Shown here one piece after another: positions 9,602 through 18,293 of a stretch of DNA of 64,000 nt; within the stretch, counting starts at the first letter, position 1, and each line of letters opens with the position of its first letter. A model generated the notes under the pieces. That model was not told the DNA's origin. It was given only the letters and a program-made list of their open reading frames with translations, and did not search any database. The DNA is from Planctomycetota bacterium (GTDB taxonomy: Bacteria > Planctomycetota > Phycisphaerae > UBA1845 > PWPN01). The DNA lies in the NCBI GenBank assembly GCA_022711465.1, contig JAKLEZ010000002.1, positions 356,729 through 420,728 of the forward strand, read 5' to 3'. The position numbers and the translations under genes are program-made.

Positions 9602-9829
9602 ATGTCTGCAAAGAGCATTGAGCAGGTTCTACAAGAACACACCGGGTGGCTACTGGAGCTTCCCGGCGTGGTGGGAACTGCCATTGGCCTGCGCGGGAGC
9701 CAAGGGTGCATCAAAGTGCTCGTGGTGAAGCAGGGTTCTGACTTGGCTGCCAGGATTCCCGCTTCGCTCGATGGCCACCCGGTGGTGGTCGAGTCGGTCG
9801 GCGAAGTGCGGGCCCTCGAGGAGCATTGA
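9602..9829 (+). CDS. Stand-alone copy of the protease N-terminal domain
   Basis: A 75-residue protein, MSAKSIEQVLQEHTGWLLEL onward. It aligns along almost its full length with residues of about 35-105 of the upstream protease: LELPGVVGTAIGL against LALPDVVGTATGL, IKVLVVKQG against VKVFVKKAG, and IPASLDGHPVVVESVGEV against IPAKLDDVSAVVEVTGEI. There is no signal peptide from this start. An alternative GTG start at 9578 would add eight residues; neither has a strong ribosome-binding site. The pairing suggests an inhibitor or chaperone of the protease, or a paralogous regulatory module. The function is unproven. Confidence 0.7.
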   Translation: MSAKSIEQVLQEHTGWLLELPGVVGTAIGLRGSQGCIKVLVVKQGSDLAARIPASLDGHPVVVESVGEVRALEEH

Positions 9830-9949
9830 GGCGGCGTATGTCTGTCGCTTTTTCGGAACAGGGGGAGTCTTTGCGCGTTCCGGCCAGCACGAGCCAACAA
9901 TCGCGTTGCTCTGTTGTCATCGGCTCATTCATTCGCCACTGGGGATCAT

Positions 9950-10035
9950 CTTGCGGCACCGGGCACGGCTTCACACTCCAAATCTCGGCCGCGTATTCCG
10001 CAATCGTGCGATCGCTGGTGAGAATCGAAACGGGG
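9950..10035 (-). pseudogene. Relic of glycogen phosphorylase C-terminus
   Basis: On the minus strand the sequence encodes VSILTSDRTIAEYAAEIWSV, closely resembling the C-terminal signature of glycogen/maltodextrin phosphorylases (SSDRTIxEYAxEIW). Nothing upstream in any frame looks like the rest of that roughly 700-residue enzyme, and tRNA-Glu begins 72 bases away. It appears to be the remnant tail of a deleted glgP. The match is short, so confidence is moderate. Confidence 0.5.
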
Positions 10036-10106
10036 ACGAGATCGGACCAGGGACGCTGACAGATACTTAACGAGCTACGTCCCCGTCTCCAATCTAAATA
10101 CTTCAT

Positions 10107-10179
10107 TGACCCCAGCGGGATTCGAACCCGCGTTATCGGCGTGAAAAGCCGGTGTCCTAGGCCTCTAGACGATGGGGCC
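10107..10179 (-). tRNA. tRNA-Glu (UUC)
   Basis: On the minus strand the 73-base sequence begins GGCCCCATCGTCTAGAGG and ends TGGGGTCA. The 7-bp acceptor stem pairs GGCCCCA with TGGGGTC (one G-T pair). The anticodon loop is CTTTTCAC with anticodon TTC, and the T arm contains GGGTTCGAATCCC. CCA is not encoded. No integrase is adjacent. Confidence 0.96.
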
Positions 10180-10512
10180 GCCGGTCTCGCGGGATTGGCC
10201 GCGAGAATCTACAGATCTTTGAGTATATGGGCTAGCGGCAATGCGATCAACTCGGATGACGGATCGGACGGATCCGGCGGGGGGTGTGGGGGTGCGAAGG
10301 GGCCCTGGCAAGGCCTCTCGGTCGGGGTGCGGGCGGCACGAGCCTGAGGAGAGGCTGTCCGTCCCATCCGGCCGGCGGATCGGGAGGTCGGGAGGCAACG
10401 CAGGAATCGGCGGTCTTCCCGGGCGGAGCCGGTTGGATTGAGAGGCAGGGGCCCCGAGCACAAGGGGGCGGCGTTTGGCCAGGCTCCCTAGCTCCCAGGG
10501 GCTCGCCGGTAC
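10180..10512. other. Intergenic region, no gene seen
   Basis: This 333-base GC-rich stretch lies between tRNA-Glu and the hydrolase gene. Open frames here are Arg/Pro/Gly-rich shadows without start signals. I saw no convincing regulatory element. Confidence 0.5.
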
Positions 10513-11454
10513 TCATTCTGCCTCGCGGATGAAGTTGACCAGGTCGTCGAAGAATTGGTCGGGTCGGACCTCGAACTCAAGGGTGTGATGGGCCTCTGGG
10601 TACTCGATAATCTCGCGCTGGGGCCAATGTAGTTCGCGTACGAACTCCTTGGTTCGCGCATTGCGGATGATCCGATCCTGGCCGCCCAGGAAGACTCGCA
10701 AGGGGCAGCCGCCGCAGGTCACGCCTTCGGCGTGGGATCCTGCTTTCAGCGAGTCGGCGTCTGGGCGTTTCAGTGTCTCGGTGTCTTCCTTGGGGGACCC
10801 TTCGCGGCCACCGGCCGTCGGCTGTTGGCCTTGTCGGGCGTACCGATCCAGCTTTCGCGACGCGAGGAGGAACGCAGCGGTTACTGTGCGAAGTGCCAGG
10901 GGATCGTTGCGGATGAACGCCTGCCTGGCCGGATTGGCGGTGAACATCTCCGGATCGTTGAGCGGAATGTCGAACGCCGCGTGGCGGTTGGTGATGGCCG
11001 ACCAGCCGACGCGGATCTTCTGGGCGAGTGGAATATCAACCTTGGGGAACAGGCCGGGGGCGATCAGAGCGAGGCTTGTGACCCTGGCGGGCAGATAGCG
11101 GTACAGGGCGAGGGCCAGTTTGCCGCCCCAGCTGACCCCGACCACATGGAACCGGCTCAAGCGGGTCCGGATGTGCAGTTCATCCATGCCCTCGGCGGCA
11201 TCGCGGAGCAATCGCCAGGCGGAAGGCGTGTGTCCGCGCTCGATCTCGTTCCGCCCGCTTCCGCGGCGATCGGGAAGTAGTACCGCATAGCCCGCCTCGG
11301 CCAGCCGCTGGGCCGAGGTCTCGAACCACAATCCGTGCGACTGAATCCCATGCAGATACAGAACGGCTCCGCGTGTTTCGCGAGGGTGCCACAGCCGGGC
11401 ATGGGCTTCGTAGAGGTCCGCATACCGGATTCGAATCGACTCCATCTCGACCAT
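10513..11454 (-). CDS. Alpha/beta hydrolase (lysophospholipase/monoglyceride lipase-like)
   Basis: A 313-residue serine hydrolase starting at ATG 11454 (MVEMESIRIRYADLY). The upstream in-frame extension is low-complexity and was rejected. Landmarks are the oxyanion strand AVLYLHGIQSHG (30-41), LLPDRRGSGRN (59-69), nucleophile Ser108 in GVSWGG, acid Asp260 in LGGQDRII and His290 in EAHHTLEFE. Length fits the monoglyceride lipase group, and no signal peptide is seen. An Arg/Gly/Lys-rich segment at residues of about 208-248 (TAGGREGSPKEDTETLKRPD) interrupts the cap-to-core transition and looks inserted in frame. The gene is monocistronic; its substrate is unknown. Confidence 0.87.
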   Translation of the reverse strand: MVEMESIRIRYADLYEAHARLWHPRETRGAVLYLHGIQSHGLWFETSAQRLAEAGYAVLLPDRRGSGRNEIERGHTPSAWRLLRDAAEGMDELHIRTRLSRFHVVGVSWGGKLALALYRYLPARVTSLALIAPGLFPKVDIPLAQKIRVGWSAITNRHAAFDIPLNDPEMFTANPARQAFIRNDPLALRTVTAAFLLASRKLDRYARQGQQPTAGGREGSPKEDTETLKRPDADSLKAGSHAEGVTCGGCPLRVFLGGQDRIIRNARTKEFVRELHWPQREIIEYPEAHHTLEFEVRPDQFFDDLVNFIREAE

Positions 11455-12162
11455 GGCGGCATGGTAGGGCAAAAGACCGGAAGCTGAAACAAGGGGGGTT
11501 GCAGGACGGGTGGAGGTCACGAGGACGGGGTCGGTCGAGTCGCACGATGCTCGGGCATGGGGCGTTCTGGTGGGCAGGTGAGCGGTCACTCGCCAGCGCG
11601 GGGCCCACGGCGCGGGTTCTGCCCGGGGGGCGTTTTGCGCATTCAGGTCGTTTTTTTGTTGCGTAATTCGGTGTCAGGGTTAATATAATACGTCAGAACG
11701 ACAGGATCCCGGGTGGCGGCTGTTCTGCGTGGTCCAAAGGGGGCATGTCGGCTGGGCCGAAGCCTGCGGGGCGGCTCACGGAAAGCGGCGTCCTTGCGGC
11801 CTGGGTCGATGGCGAACCTGCGCAGGGGTCTTGACGTCTCGGAGACGAGAAGCCGATGACATAATTCCTTTCGGCTTCGTGGCTTGTGATACACTGCAGG
11901 GTCTCGGGCCGCGGTGAGGCGGTCTTTTGAGGGACGACTGGCGGCAGGGAAGCGCCCCAACTGGTTCCCTGCCGTGTGTTTGGCTTCGCCGGGGCGGTCG
12001 CCGGGAGGGATGACCGCGGGTCGGCTCCCGGGTTGCTGGAGAATGGGGCAAACGCCCCCATGCAGAAATGTAACCGGACTGGAACCCTCTGGTGTTCCGA
12101 TCCTTACTTGTGGTATAGTGGAATCAAGCGGAATGGACCCAGCCAAATCGGGAGAAGGTGAA
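11455..12162. other. Long intergenic region upstream of pseudopilin gene
   Basis: These 708 bases hold no supported gene; open frames on both strands are Arg/Pro-rich and lack start signals. The only clear element is a promoter-like sequence at 11659-11689. A leader of more than 450 bases between that promoter and the pseudopilin ATG could hide a small RNA, but no structure stands out by eye. Confidence 0.4.
11659..11689 (+). promoter_or_regulatory. Possible sigma-70 promoter
   Basis: TTGCGT at 11659-11664 and a perfect TATAAT at 11684-11689 are separated by 19 bases, at the long end for a vegetative promoter. The local AT-rich patch stands out in an otherwise GC-rich region. It points toward the pseudopilin gene 470 bases downstream. 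No other gene lies between. Confidence 0.35.
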
Positions 12163-13209
12163 ATGACTCTGTGGACTAGGTGTAGGATGCCGGAAGCACC
12201 ACTTAGGGTAAAGGCTCGTCAACGATCGAAGGGCTTCACCCTGATCGAGGTGTTGGTGGTCGTGGCGATCATCGCACTGCTGCTGTCGGTGCTCCTGCCG
12301 TCTCTCTCGCAGGCTCGCGAGCAGGCCAAGCGCGTGGTGTGTCTGACCAACATGTCGAACATGCCCAAGGCGACATTGACTTTCGCCACCGAGCACCGAG
12401 GTTTCGCCCAGCTCATCGGCACCTACCAGGAATGGCCGGTCGTCGATGCGAACTACACCAAGTACGAGTATCAGAACGGCTTCTTCAGCCACGGCATGAT
12501 TGCGGGTACGACAAACTGGCTGAAGCCATGGCCGATCGCCTACGCCAAACAGCTGGGTCTTTCCGGGTACAAGCGGGCTGAGCAGTATTTTGAGGAGGCG
12601 GCCCAGGGAAGCAAGGAAGCCTCATACTACTACAAGAAGTTCGGTCGGGTTGAGGTGCTCGTGTGCCCCTCGGACAAGGATCCGGTCAACAACGTCTGGT
12701 CTCCGACGGGTGGCTCTGTCGTTGGTGCCGTTTCCTATGCGGCCAACGAGGACGTATTCGGGATCTCGGATCCGACGACGAATCCGAGGGAGGGTCAGCC
12801 CTGGTCGGAGGACCCGAAGACCCACGTGGGGCGGAGCGGCGACGAGACGCCGACCCGTGCCAAGCGGCTAGAAGGGGACATGGGCAAGATTGTCCGTCCC
12901 AGTGAAGTCGTGTTGTACTGTGATGGCGGCAATGAAGACGCCTCCAACGAACCCGCGCTGCTGATCACCAACAGCGGTTCGATGAATGGGCCGTACCTTG
13001 AGAACTACGAGTGGGTGTGGGGTCGCCTGCCGCACTACCGGCACAGTCCCAAAGGCGGGCTCGCGGTGGCATTCGCGGACGGCTCCGGCAAGTACGTGCA
13101 GCCGATCGAGTGGAAGAAGAGAGGCAACGTGCCGTACGTGAAGCGGTATGCTCCTCGCGTTCGCGTCTCGCCTTATCCGGTGGGCATCCTGACGAAGGAG
13201 CAGCCGTGA
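12163..13209 (+). CDS. Type II secretion/pilin-like pseudopilin (planctomycete prepilin)
   Basis: A 348-residue secreted structural protein with a class III prepilin signal. After a basic leader ending QRSKG comes the methylation motif FTLIEVLVVVAIIALLLSVL, cleaved by prepilin peptidase after the Gly. The remainder is a globular domain. The C-terminus reads HYRHSPKGGLAVAFADGSG, the H-x9-DG pattern frequent in expanded planctomycete pseudopilin families. The ATG at 12163 has GGGAGAAGGTG upstream and replaces a longer frame with no signals. A strong terminator follows 80 bases after the stop, so it is probably monocistronic. Confidence 0.9.
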   Translation: MTLWTRCRMPEAPLRVKARQRSKGFTLIEVLVVVAIIALLLSVLLPSLSQAREQAKRVVCLTNMSNMPKATLTFATEHRGFAQLIGTYQEWPVVDANYTKYEYQNGFFSHGMIAGTTNWLKPWPIAYAKQLGLSGYKRAEQYFEEAAQGSKEASYYYKKFGRVEVLVCPSDKDPVNNVWSPTGGSVVGAVSYAANEDVFGISDPTTNPREGQPWSEDPKTHVGRSGDETPTRAKRLEGDMGKIVRPSEVVLYCDGGNEDASNEPALLITNSGSMNGPYLENYEWVWGRLPHYRHSPKGGLAVAFADGSGKYVQPIEWKKRGNVPYVKRYAPRVRVSPYPVGILTKEQP

Positions 13210-13288
13210 CGCGGTGGTTGGTGGTGATGCCGGCCCTCGCCTCTGCCGTTCTGGGGCGGGGTCCGGGCAAGTGAGCCGAGAGAATACC

Positions 13289-13320
13289 GAGCCCCGGAGT
13301 TCTGCCGGGGCTCTTTTTTT
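13289..13320 (+). terminator. Rho-independent terminator after pseudopilin gene
   Basis: GAGCCCCGG (13289-13297) pairs perfectly with CCGGGGCTC (13305-13313) around a 7-base loop, followed by seven Ts. It terminates plus-strand transcription. From the minus side the same hairpin lies after dnaK but lacks a T tract. Confidence 0.92.
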
Positions 13321-13449
13321 GCGCCGAAGGTGGGCCACGGCTAGTGGCCGCCGCTGCCGGCTTCGTCTGGGTGAGGGAAAGGAACGGGGCGAGTCCCGGG
13401 ATGGATTCGCCTCCTTCGCGCACGAGCTTCCGGACGGTGGTTGGGCCGG

Positions 13450-15369
13450 TTACTTCTTCTCCTCGAACTCGGCGTCGATGACGTCGTCGTCCTTTGGAGC
13501 GGAGCCGGTCGCGGTCGATCCGGCGGTCGCGTCGGGCTGGGCGGCACCCGCGGCTCCGGCCTTCTTGGCGGCCTCCTCGTACATGATCTTGCCGATGGTC
13601 TGCGAGGCGGTGGCCAGCTGTTCCATGGACTTGCGGATGCTGTCCTTGTCGTCGCCCTTGGCCGCCTCCTTGAGCTGATTGAGGGCCGCCTCGATCGAGC
13701 CTCGCTCGTTCGCGGGGACTCGGTCGCCGTACTCTTTCAGCGTTTTCTCTGTCTGGTAGACGAGATTGTCGGCCTGGTTCTTGAGGTCGACCAGTTCGCG
13801 GCGAGCCTTATCCTCGGCGGCGTGGAGTTCGGCCTCCTTGCGCATCCGCTCGACCTCTTCCTTGTTCAGGCCGGAGCTGCCCTCGATGCGGATGGACTGG
13901 GCCTTGCTGGTGGCCGTATCCTTGGCGGACACGTTCAGAATGCCGTTGGCGTCGATGTCGAAAGTGACCTCGATCTGGGGCATGCCGCGCGGTGCCGGCG
14001 GGATACCGGCCAGGTTGAACCGGCCCAGCGAGCGGTTGCCGCTGGCCAGCTCGCGTTCCCCCTGGAGCACGTGAATGGTGACCTCGGTCTGGTTGTCGGC
14101 CGCAGTACTAAACACTTCCTTTCGGCTGGTCGGGATGGTGGTGTTTCGTTCGATGAGCTTGGTCATGACTCCGCCGAGTGTCTCGACGCCGAGTGAGAGC
14201 GGGGTGACATCGAGGAGGACGATGTCATCCTTCTCGCCGGTGAGAACCGCGCCCTGGATGGCTGCACCCACCGCGACGACCTCGTCCGGATTGATGCTCT
14301 TGTTCGGTTCCTTTCCGAAGATCTCCTTGGCGAGTTGCTGGACGGCTGGCATGCGGGTTGAGCCGCCGACCAGAACGACCTCGTCGATGTCTTTGGGTGA
14401 GAGCTTTGCGTCCTTGATCGCCTTCATGACCGGGCCGCGGCATCGTTCGGTCAAGTCTCGGGTGAGATGCTCGAACTTGGCTCGAGTGAGTGTCTCCTGC
14501 AGGTGTTTGGGACCGCTCTGATCGGCCGTGATGTAGGGCAGATTGATGGTCGTCTCCTGAAGGCTGGACAGCTCGCACTTGGCCTTTTCGCAGGCCTCCT
14601 TCAGTCGCTGCAGGGCCATGGCGTCCTTGCGGAGATCGATGCCTTCGCGTTTGCGGAACTCTTCGGCCACGTAGTTGATCAGCACCTCGTCGTAGTCGTC
14701 GCCGCCGAGGTGGGTGTCGCCGTTGGTGCTGAGGACCTCGAAGACGTTGTCGCCGATGTCCAGAATGGAGATGTCATATGTGCCGCCGCCCAGGTCGAAG
14801 ACGGCGATCTTCTCGTTTTTCTTCTTTTCGAGACCGTAGGCCAGGGCTGCGGCCGTGGGCTCGTTGATGATTCGCTCCACTTTCAGGCCGGCGATTTCGC
14901 CGGCGTCCTTGGTGGCTTGGCGCTGGGCATCGTTGAAGTAGGCCGGGACGGTAATGACCGCCCGGGTTAACGTTTCGCCCAGGTAGTCTTCAGCGGTCTT
15001 CTTCAGATCGCGAAGGATCATGGCCGAGATTTCGGGCGGGGTGTAGGTTTTGCCGCGGACATCGACCTTGACCAGATCGGTCTCGCCGCCGACGACCTTG
15101 TAGGGAACGATTTTCTCCTCGGAGTGGACCTCGTTGTGTCGGCGGCCCATGAAGCGTTTGATGGAGAACACGGTGTTGGTCGGGTTGGTGACCTGCTGGT
15201 GCTTGGCGATCTGCCCGACGAGTTGTTCGCCCTTCTCGGTGAAGCCGACCACGGACGGAGTCAGACGAGACCCTTGGGCGTTGGTGAGCACCTTGGGCGA
15301 ATCGCCTTCCATGATCGCGACGACCGAGTTGGTGGTTCCCAGATCGATCCCGATGATCTTCGACGACAT
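13450..15369 (-). CDS. dnaK: Molecular chaperone DnaK (Hsp70)
   Basis: A 639-residue ATP-dependent chaperone of normal length. The ATG at 15369 gives [20 protein letters not shown], with GGAGCAAG upstream; an upstream in-frame start was rejected. The nucleotide-binding domain (1-380) has [35 protein letters not shown] and [11 protein letters not shown]. The substrate-binding domain has [14 protein letters not shown] and [16 protein letters not shown], and the C-terminus ends [13 protein letters not shown]. No dnaJ or grpE is adjacent, and no CIRCE element was seen upstream. Confidence 0.98.
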   Translation of the reverse strand: MSSKIIGIDLGTTNSVVAIMEGDSPKVLTNAQGSRLTPSVVGFTEKGEQLVGQIAKHQQVTNPTNTVFSIKRFMGRRHNEVHSEEKIVPYKVVGGETDLVKVDVRGKTYTPPEISAMILRDLKKTAEDYLGETLTRAVITVPAYFNDAQRQATKDAGEIAGLKVERIINEPTAAALAYGLEKKKNEKIAVFDLGGGTYDISILDIGDNVFEVLSTNGDTHLGGDDYDEVLINYVAEEFRKREGIDLRKDAMALQRLKEACEKAKCELSSLQETTINLPYITADQSGPKHLQETLTRAKFEHLTRDLTERCRGPVMKAIKDAKLSPKDIDEVVLVGGSTRMPAVQQLAKEIFGKEPNKSINPDEVVAVGAAIQGAVLTGEKDDIVLLDVTPLSLGVETLGGVMTKLIERNTTIPTSRKEVFSTAADNQTEVTIHVLQGERELASGNRSLGRFNLAGIPPAPRGMPQIEVTFDIDANGILNVSAKDTATSKAQSIRIEGSSGLNKEEVERMRKEAELHAAEDKARRELVDLKNQADNLVYQTEKTLKEYGDRVPANERGSIEAALNQLKEAAKGDDKDSIRKSMEQLATASQTIGKIMYEEAAKKAGAAGAAQPDATAGSTATGSAPKDDDVIDAEFEEKK

Positions 15370-15672
15370 CACGCTTGCTCCCTCTGCCGCGGTCCCGCGC
15401 GCCGGCGATCCCAATCGCCCGTCCGTCGCCTGCCGACTCGCCGGGGCTGCGTTTGCGTGCAGCCTGGAGGCGCGCCTTGGGCGCAGCTAGTGAAAAGTCT
15501 GAATGCAAGAGCGGTGCCATCTGGTCTTCGACGGAGGCTCTTTGTCTTAACCTTTTTCCCTACACCTAGTTGCGGCTTCCTGCCGATGAAAGGGCACGTG
15601 TCATCCCTGCCAGAGTGGCAGAACCGTGGATCTCAGGTTTGGCACATCCTGCAACTGAGGTAGAATGCCGCC
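15370..15672. other. Divergent intergenic region between dnaK and ACT gene
   Basis: This 303-base region must carry the promoters of dnaK (minus) and the ACT gene (plus). No CIRCE repeat was found. TGGCAC near 15638 resembles a sigma-54 -24 element, but the -12 spacing is wrong. Nothing else is supported. Confidence 0.4.
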
Positions 15673-16152
15673 ATGTCCATGGCTCCTAGCCGTTTCGAGA
15701 CCTTGGAAGGGCAGGGGATGCCCGGGGTACGTCAGCTGTCCGTCTTTCTGGACAACCGGGTGGGGCAACTCCTGCGTCTCAGCCAGCTCCTTGACGCGGA
15801 GCGGATTCGCATACTCGGCCTGTCGGTGATTCCCGCCGCCGAGTATGGGGTTGTTCGCATCATCTGTGACAACCCGGACGAGGCTCGCCGGGTCCTGCAG
15901 GCAGGCGGTTTCGCGTGCGGAGGCACGGAGGTGGTGGTGGTGAAGATACCGCCGGGGCAGCGGGGCTTGCTCTCTGTCTGGCAGTGTCTATTGAGCAGTG
16001 AGACGAACATTGCCTACTGCTACCCCTTGCTGCCGACCAGTCTGGGCTCGGCCCTGGTGCTGGCCGTGGACAACGTCGAGATCGCCACGGATGCCCTGCT
16101 GCGGAACAAGTTTGAGGTTCTCAGCGAGGCGGACCTTCACAGCGACCTTTAG
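15673..16152 (+). CDS. Tandem ACT-domain protein
   Basis: A 159-residue protein with two ACT-like halves and no catalytic domain. The first (about 16-75) reads RQLSVFLDNRVGQLLRLSQL with IRILGLSVIPAAEYGVVRII; the second (about 100-155) reads LLSSETNIAYCYPLLPTSLG then LVLAVDNVEIA. Free ACT proteins sense small ligands, usually amino acids. The start could be ATG 15673 or ATG 15718 (MPGVRQLSVF). No partner gene is adjacent, so the ligand and target are unknown. Confidence 0.8.
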   Translation: MSMAPSRFETLEGQGMPGVRQLSVFLDNRVGQLLRLSQLLDAERIRILGLSVIPAAEYGVVRIICDNPDEARRVLQAGGFACGGTEVVVVKIPPGQRGLLSVWQCLLSSETNIAYCYPLLPTSLGSALVLAVDNVEIATDALLRNKFEVLSEADLHSDL

Positions 16153-16389
16153 CCTTCGACAGATGGGTGGCATCCCGCCGGGTGGCCGTACCGGGCTCAT
16201 TCCTGCCATTCTGGCCGGTTGCAGACGGTCTGGTCTCGCGGCAACTGCTGTCCTGGCAAAGGGTTAAGCGCATTCGGTGATTGGCACTGGGCTTGCAGGC
16301 TTTGCGAGCCGTATATAGGGTGAGCCGACGGAGGAGTGTTCTCTGGGCGGCGGACGGATGTAAGAAGCTGAAAGCAGGAGCTTTGAACG

Positions 16390-17100
16390 ATGTTCGGTTG
16401 GATTGACCCGATGTATTTGCTCTACGTGGGATTGCCTGGCCTTCTTCTGGGGCTGTACGCGCAGTGGAAGGTGAAGTCCGCGTTTGCCCGCGGCAGCCAG
16501 ATCGCGTCGGAACGAGGCTGGACCGGGCAGCAGATCGCTCAGCGGATTCTGGATGCCAACGGCATTGACGATGTATCCATCGAGCCGGTGGAAGGCCATC
16601 TGAGCGACCACTATGACCCCAGGCACAAGGTGTTGCGGCTGAGCCCGGACGTGTATCACGGTCGCTCGCTTGCGGCCGCGGGTGTAGCCGCCCATGAGGT
16701 CGGGCACGCGATCCAGCACGCCCGCGGATATGCGCCTTTGGCGATACGCAACAGTGTGGTGCCGATGGCCAGTTTCGGCTCGGGTTTCGGAATGACCTTG
16801 GCTTTCCTGGGCATCGGCATGGGCTTCACGGGCATGGCGGCCGTGGGTGTTGCGCTCTTCACCATGGTGGTGGTTTTCCAGGTCGTCAACCTGCCGGTTG
16901 AGTTCAACGCCAGCACGCGGGCGCGGCAGACGCTGGTGGCCAACGGGCTGGTATCGGTGGCGGAGGACCGTGAGGTGGGCCGCGTTCTACGCGCCGCGGC
17001 GATGACGTACGTCGCCGCGACGATCAGTGCCATCCTGACCCTGGTTTATCTCCTGATCCGATCGGGCTTGCTGGGTGGCGCCAGTCGGGACCAGGACTAG
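16390..17100 (+). CDS. YugP-type membrane zinc metallopeptidase
   Basis: A 236-residue integral-membrane protein of the Zn_peptidase_2 (YugP) family. An N-terminal helix, MYLLYVGLPGLLLGLYAQW, precedes the conserved region DHYDPRHKVLRLSPDVYHG. The zinc site HEVGHAIQH follows near residue 105. Two central hydrophobic helices and a C-terminal anchor complete it. CAGGAGC lies upstream of the ATG. Its substrate is unknown; relatives are thought to act in membrane protein quality control. A tiny membrane protein may be co-transcribed downstream. Confidence 0.93.
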   Translation: MFGWIDPMYLLYVGLPGLLLGLYAQWKVKSAFARGSQIASERGWTGQQIAQRILDANGIDDVSIEPVEGHLSDHYDPRHKVLRLSPDVYHGRSLAAAGVAAHEVGHAIQHARGYAPLAIRNSVVPMASFGSGFGMTLAFLGIGMGFTGMAAVGVALFTMVVVFQVVNLPVEFNASTRARQTLVANGLVSVAEDREVGRVLRAAAMTYVAATISAILTLVYLLIRSGLLGGASRDQD

Positions 17101-17144
17101 GCTGCCCGGTTGCGACGGTGGCCGTGCCGGAGAGGCCGCAGCGG

Positions 17145-17288
17145 ATGGATAACCGACAGAGCCAGCCTGGACGCAGCGGGCCGCCGACGGGGGTTCTCCA
17201 TCGTTACCTGGCATTGGGCTTGCTGGTGACCGTCATTCTGGGCGGTACCTTCGCGATGGCGAGATCCAGGACCGACCTGGGTCAGTGA
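17145..17288 (+). CDS. Possible small single-pass membrane protein
   Basis: A 47-residue frame beginning MDNRQSQPGRSGPPTGV and containing one hydrophobic stretch, LALGLLVTVILGGTFAMA, flanked by basic residues. It starts 44 bases after the YugP-type gene with GAGAGG upstream, so co-transcription is plausible. No family is recognised. It may be a chance frame. Confidence 0.4.
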   Translation: MDNRQSQPGRSGPPTGVLHRYLALGLLVTVILGGTFAMARSRTDLGQ

Positions 17289-17427
17289 GTCACCTGTGCA
17301 GGTACTACCAGGAGCAGGTGCTCGTCGTCCGGCCTGCGGCCTCGGCCCCGGCGGACAGCGGATCCGAGTGACGGTGATGAAACACGTTCCGGGCAAGGTG
17401 CCAGGGGCGAGCGCGGGCCTGTGGTCG

Positions 17428-17805
17428 TTATTCCTCGAAATCGAACTGCAGACCGATCAGGTAGCCCTTCGGGATCTTCGTGCAGTGGCGGATCACGCCC
17501 TTGCCGTAGAATGAGGCTTCGGGAAAGTGGCAGGCGAGCTCGACGCGCGTGCCGGGTTCGAAGGACGCGTCGGCGATCATGCCCAAGCCGTTGGTGCTCA
17601 GGTTGTGGCAAGTTGCGTAGAAGCGTTCGCGCCCATCGCCGCCCGCTGGCCAGAGTTCGACCTGGCCCGGAAAGGGCCAGCGGACGCTTCGGCGGAGGTC
17701 ATGACCAGCATATAGATCGGCTGACGGTCCGGCCAGTTTCCTGCGGGCTTTGAGCAGACTGGCCACGCGTTTCGGCGTCAGCTTGACGATCTCTTCGGTC
17801 TTCAT
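17428..17805 (-). CDS. PilZ-domain protein (c-di-GMP receptor)
   Basis: A 125-residue single-domain PilZ protein. The c-di-GMP motifs are present: RRSVRWPF near residue 38 supplies the RxxxR element and CHNLSTNGLGM supplies the [D/N]xSxxG element. The remaining beta-barrel ends KIPKGYLIGLQFDFEE. An N-terminal helix of about 30 residues (EEIVKLTPKRVASLLKARRK) precedes it. There is no output domain, so it probably acts by protein-protein contact. Neighbours give no clue to a target. Confidence 0.88.
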   Translation of the reverse strand: MKTEEIVKLTPKRVASLLKARRKLAGPSADLYAGHDLRRSVRWPFPGQVELWPAGGDGRERFYATCHNLSTNGLGMIADASFEPGTRVELACHFPEASFYGKGVIRHCTKIPKGYLIGLQFDFEE

Positions 17806-18293
17806 GTTATGCCTCCAGGACTCAGTATACGATTCACTCTCTGAGTGGGGCGGTGGTTTCTCGCCGTAAGACCGGTTGCCTGCCGATCAGCAAACTCGAG
17901 AACGGCGTCATTATCGCCACTCCGCCGCCGACCGGAGCACAGTTCAGGGGTGGCAGGGCGGCCGGCAGCTCGGGCTGATCATCCGAGTTCGCCTCTTCGG
18001 CGGCATTCTGGCCGGTGGGTTCCTGATGGCCACCGTCCGGGCCGGCAGGCGGTGTTGTGGTCGGCGACAGAATGGCCGCGCTGTCCATGCGAGGAGACTG
18101 TCTCATAGAAGACGTATCGGTCCTGGCAAAAAAGGACTTGAGGTGGCTGAAGGTGTTATCGGATGTGTGGCCGCCCCCGTCGCCGAGACCGCGGGGCGGA
18201 TCACGCGGGGCGATGGCGCGCGGCCTTGGTCAAGGCTGGACCTCGCCGGCTCGCCCACGGGGCAGCATCATCACTGCCTATTGCCGCACTTCT
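17806..18293. other. Intergenic region, no supported gene
   Basis: These 488 bases lie between the PilZ gene and the 3' end of the aldo/keto reductase gene. A minus-strand frame of 90 residues (17834-18106) is Pro/Ala-rich and has no ribosome-binding site, so it was not called. No hairpin or repeat is obvious. Confidence 0.45.

Noticed and set aside
15370..15560. CIRCE heat-shock operator upstream of dnaK
   Set aside because: No TTAGCACTC-type inverted repeat was found in the dnaK upstream region.
15637..15655. TGGCACATCCTGCA upstream of the ACT gene as a sigma-54 promoter
   Set aside because: The distance between GG and GC is eight bases, not ten, so it cannot form a -24/-12 element.
17834..18106. 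90-residue minus-strand frame before the aldo/keto reductase gene
   Set aside because: Pro/Ala-rich sequence, no ribosome-binding site and no recognisable motif.
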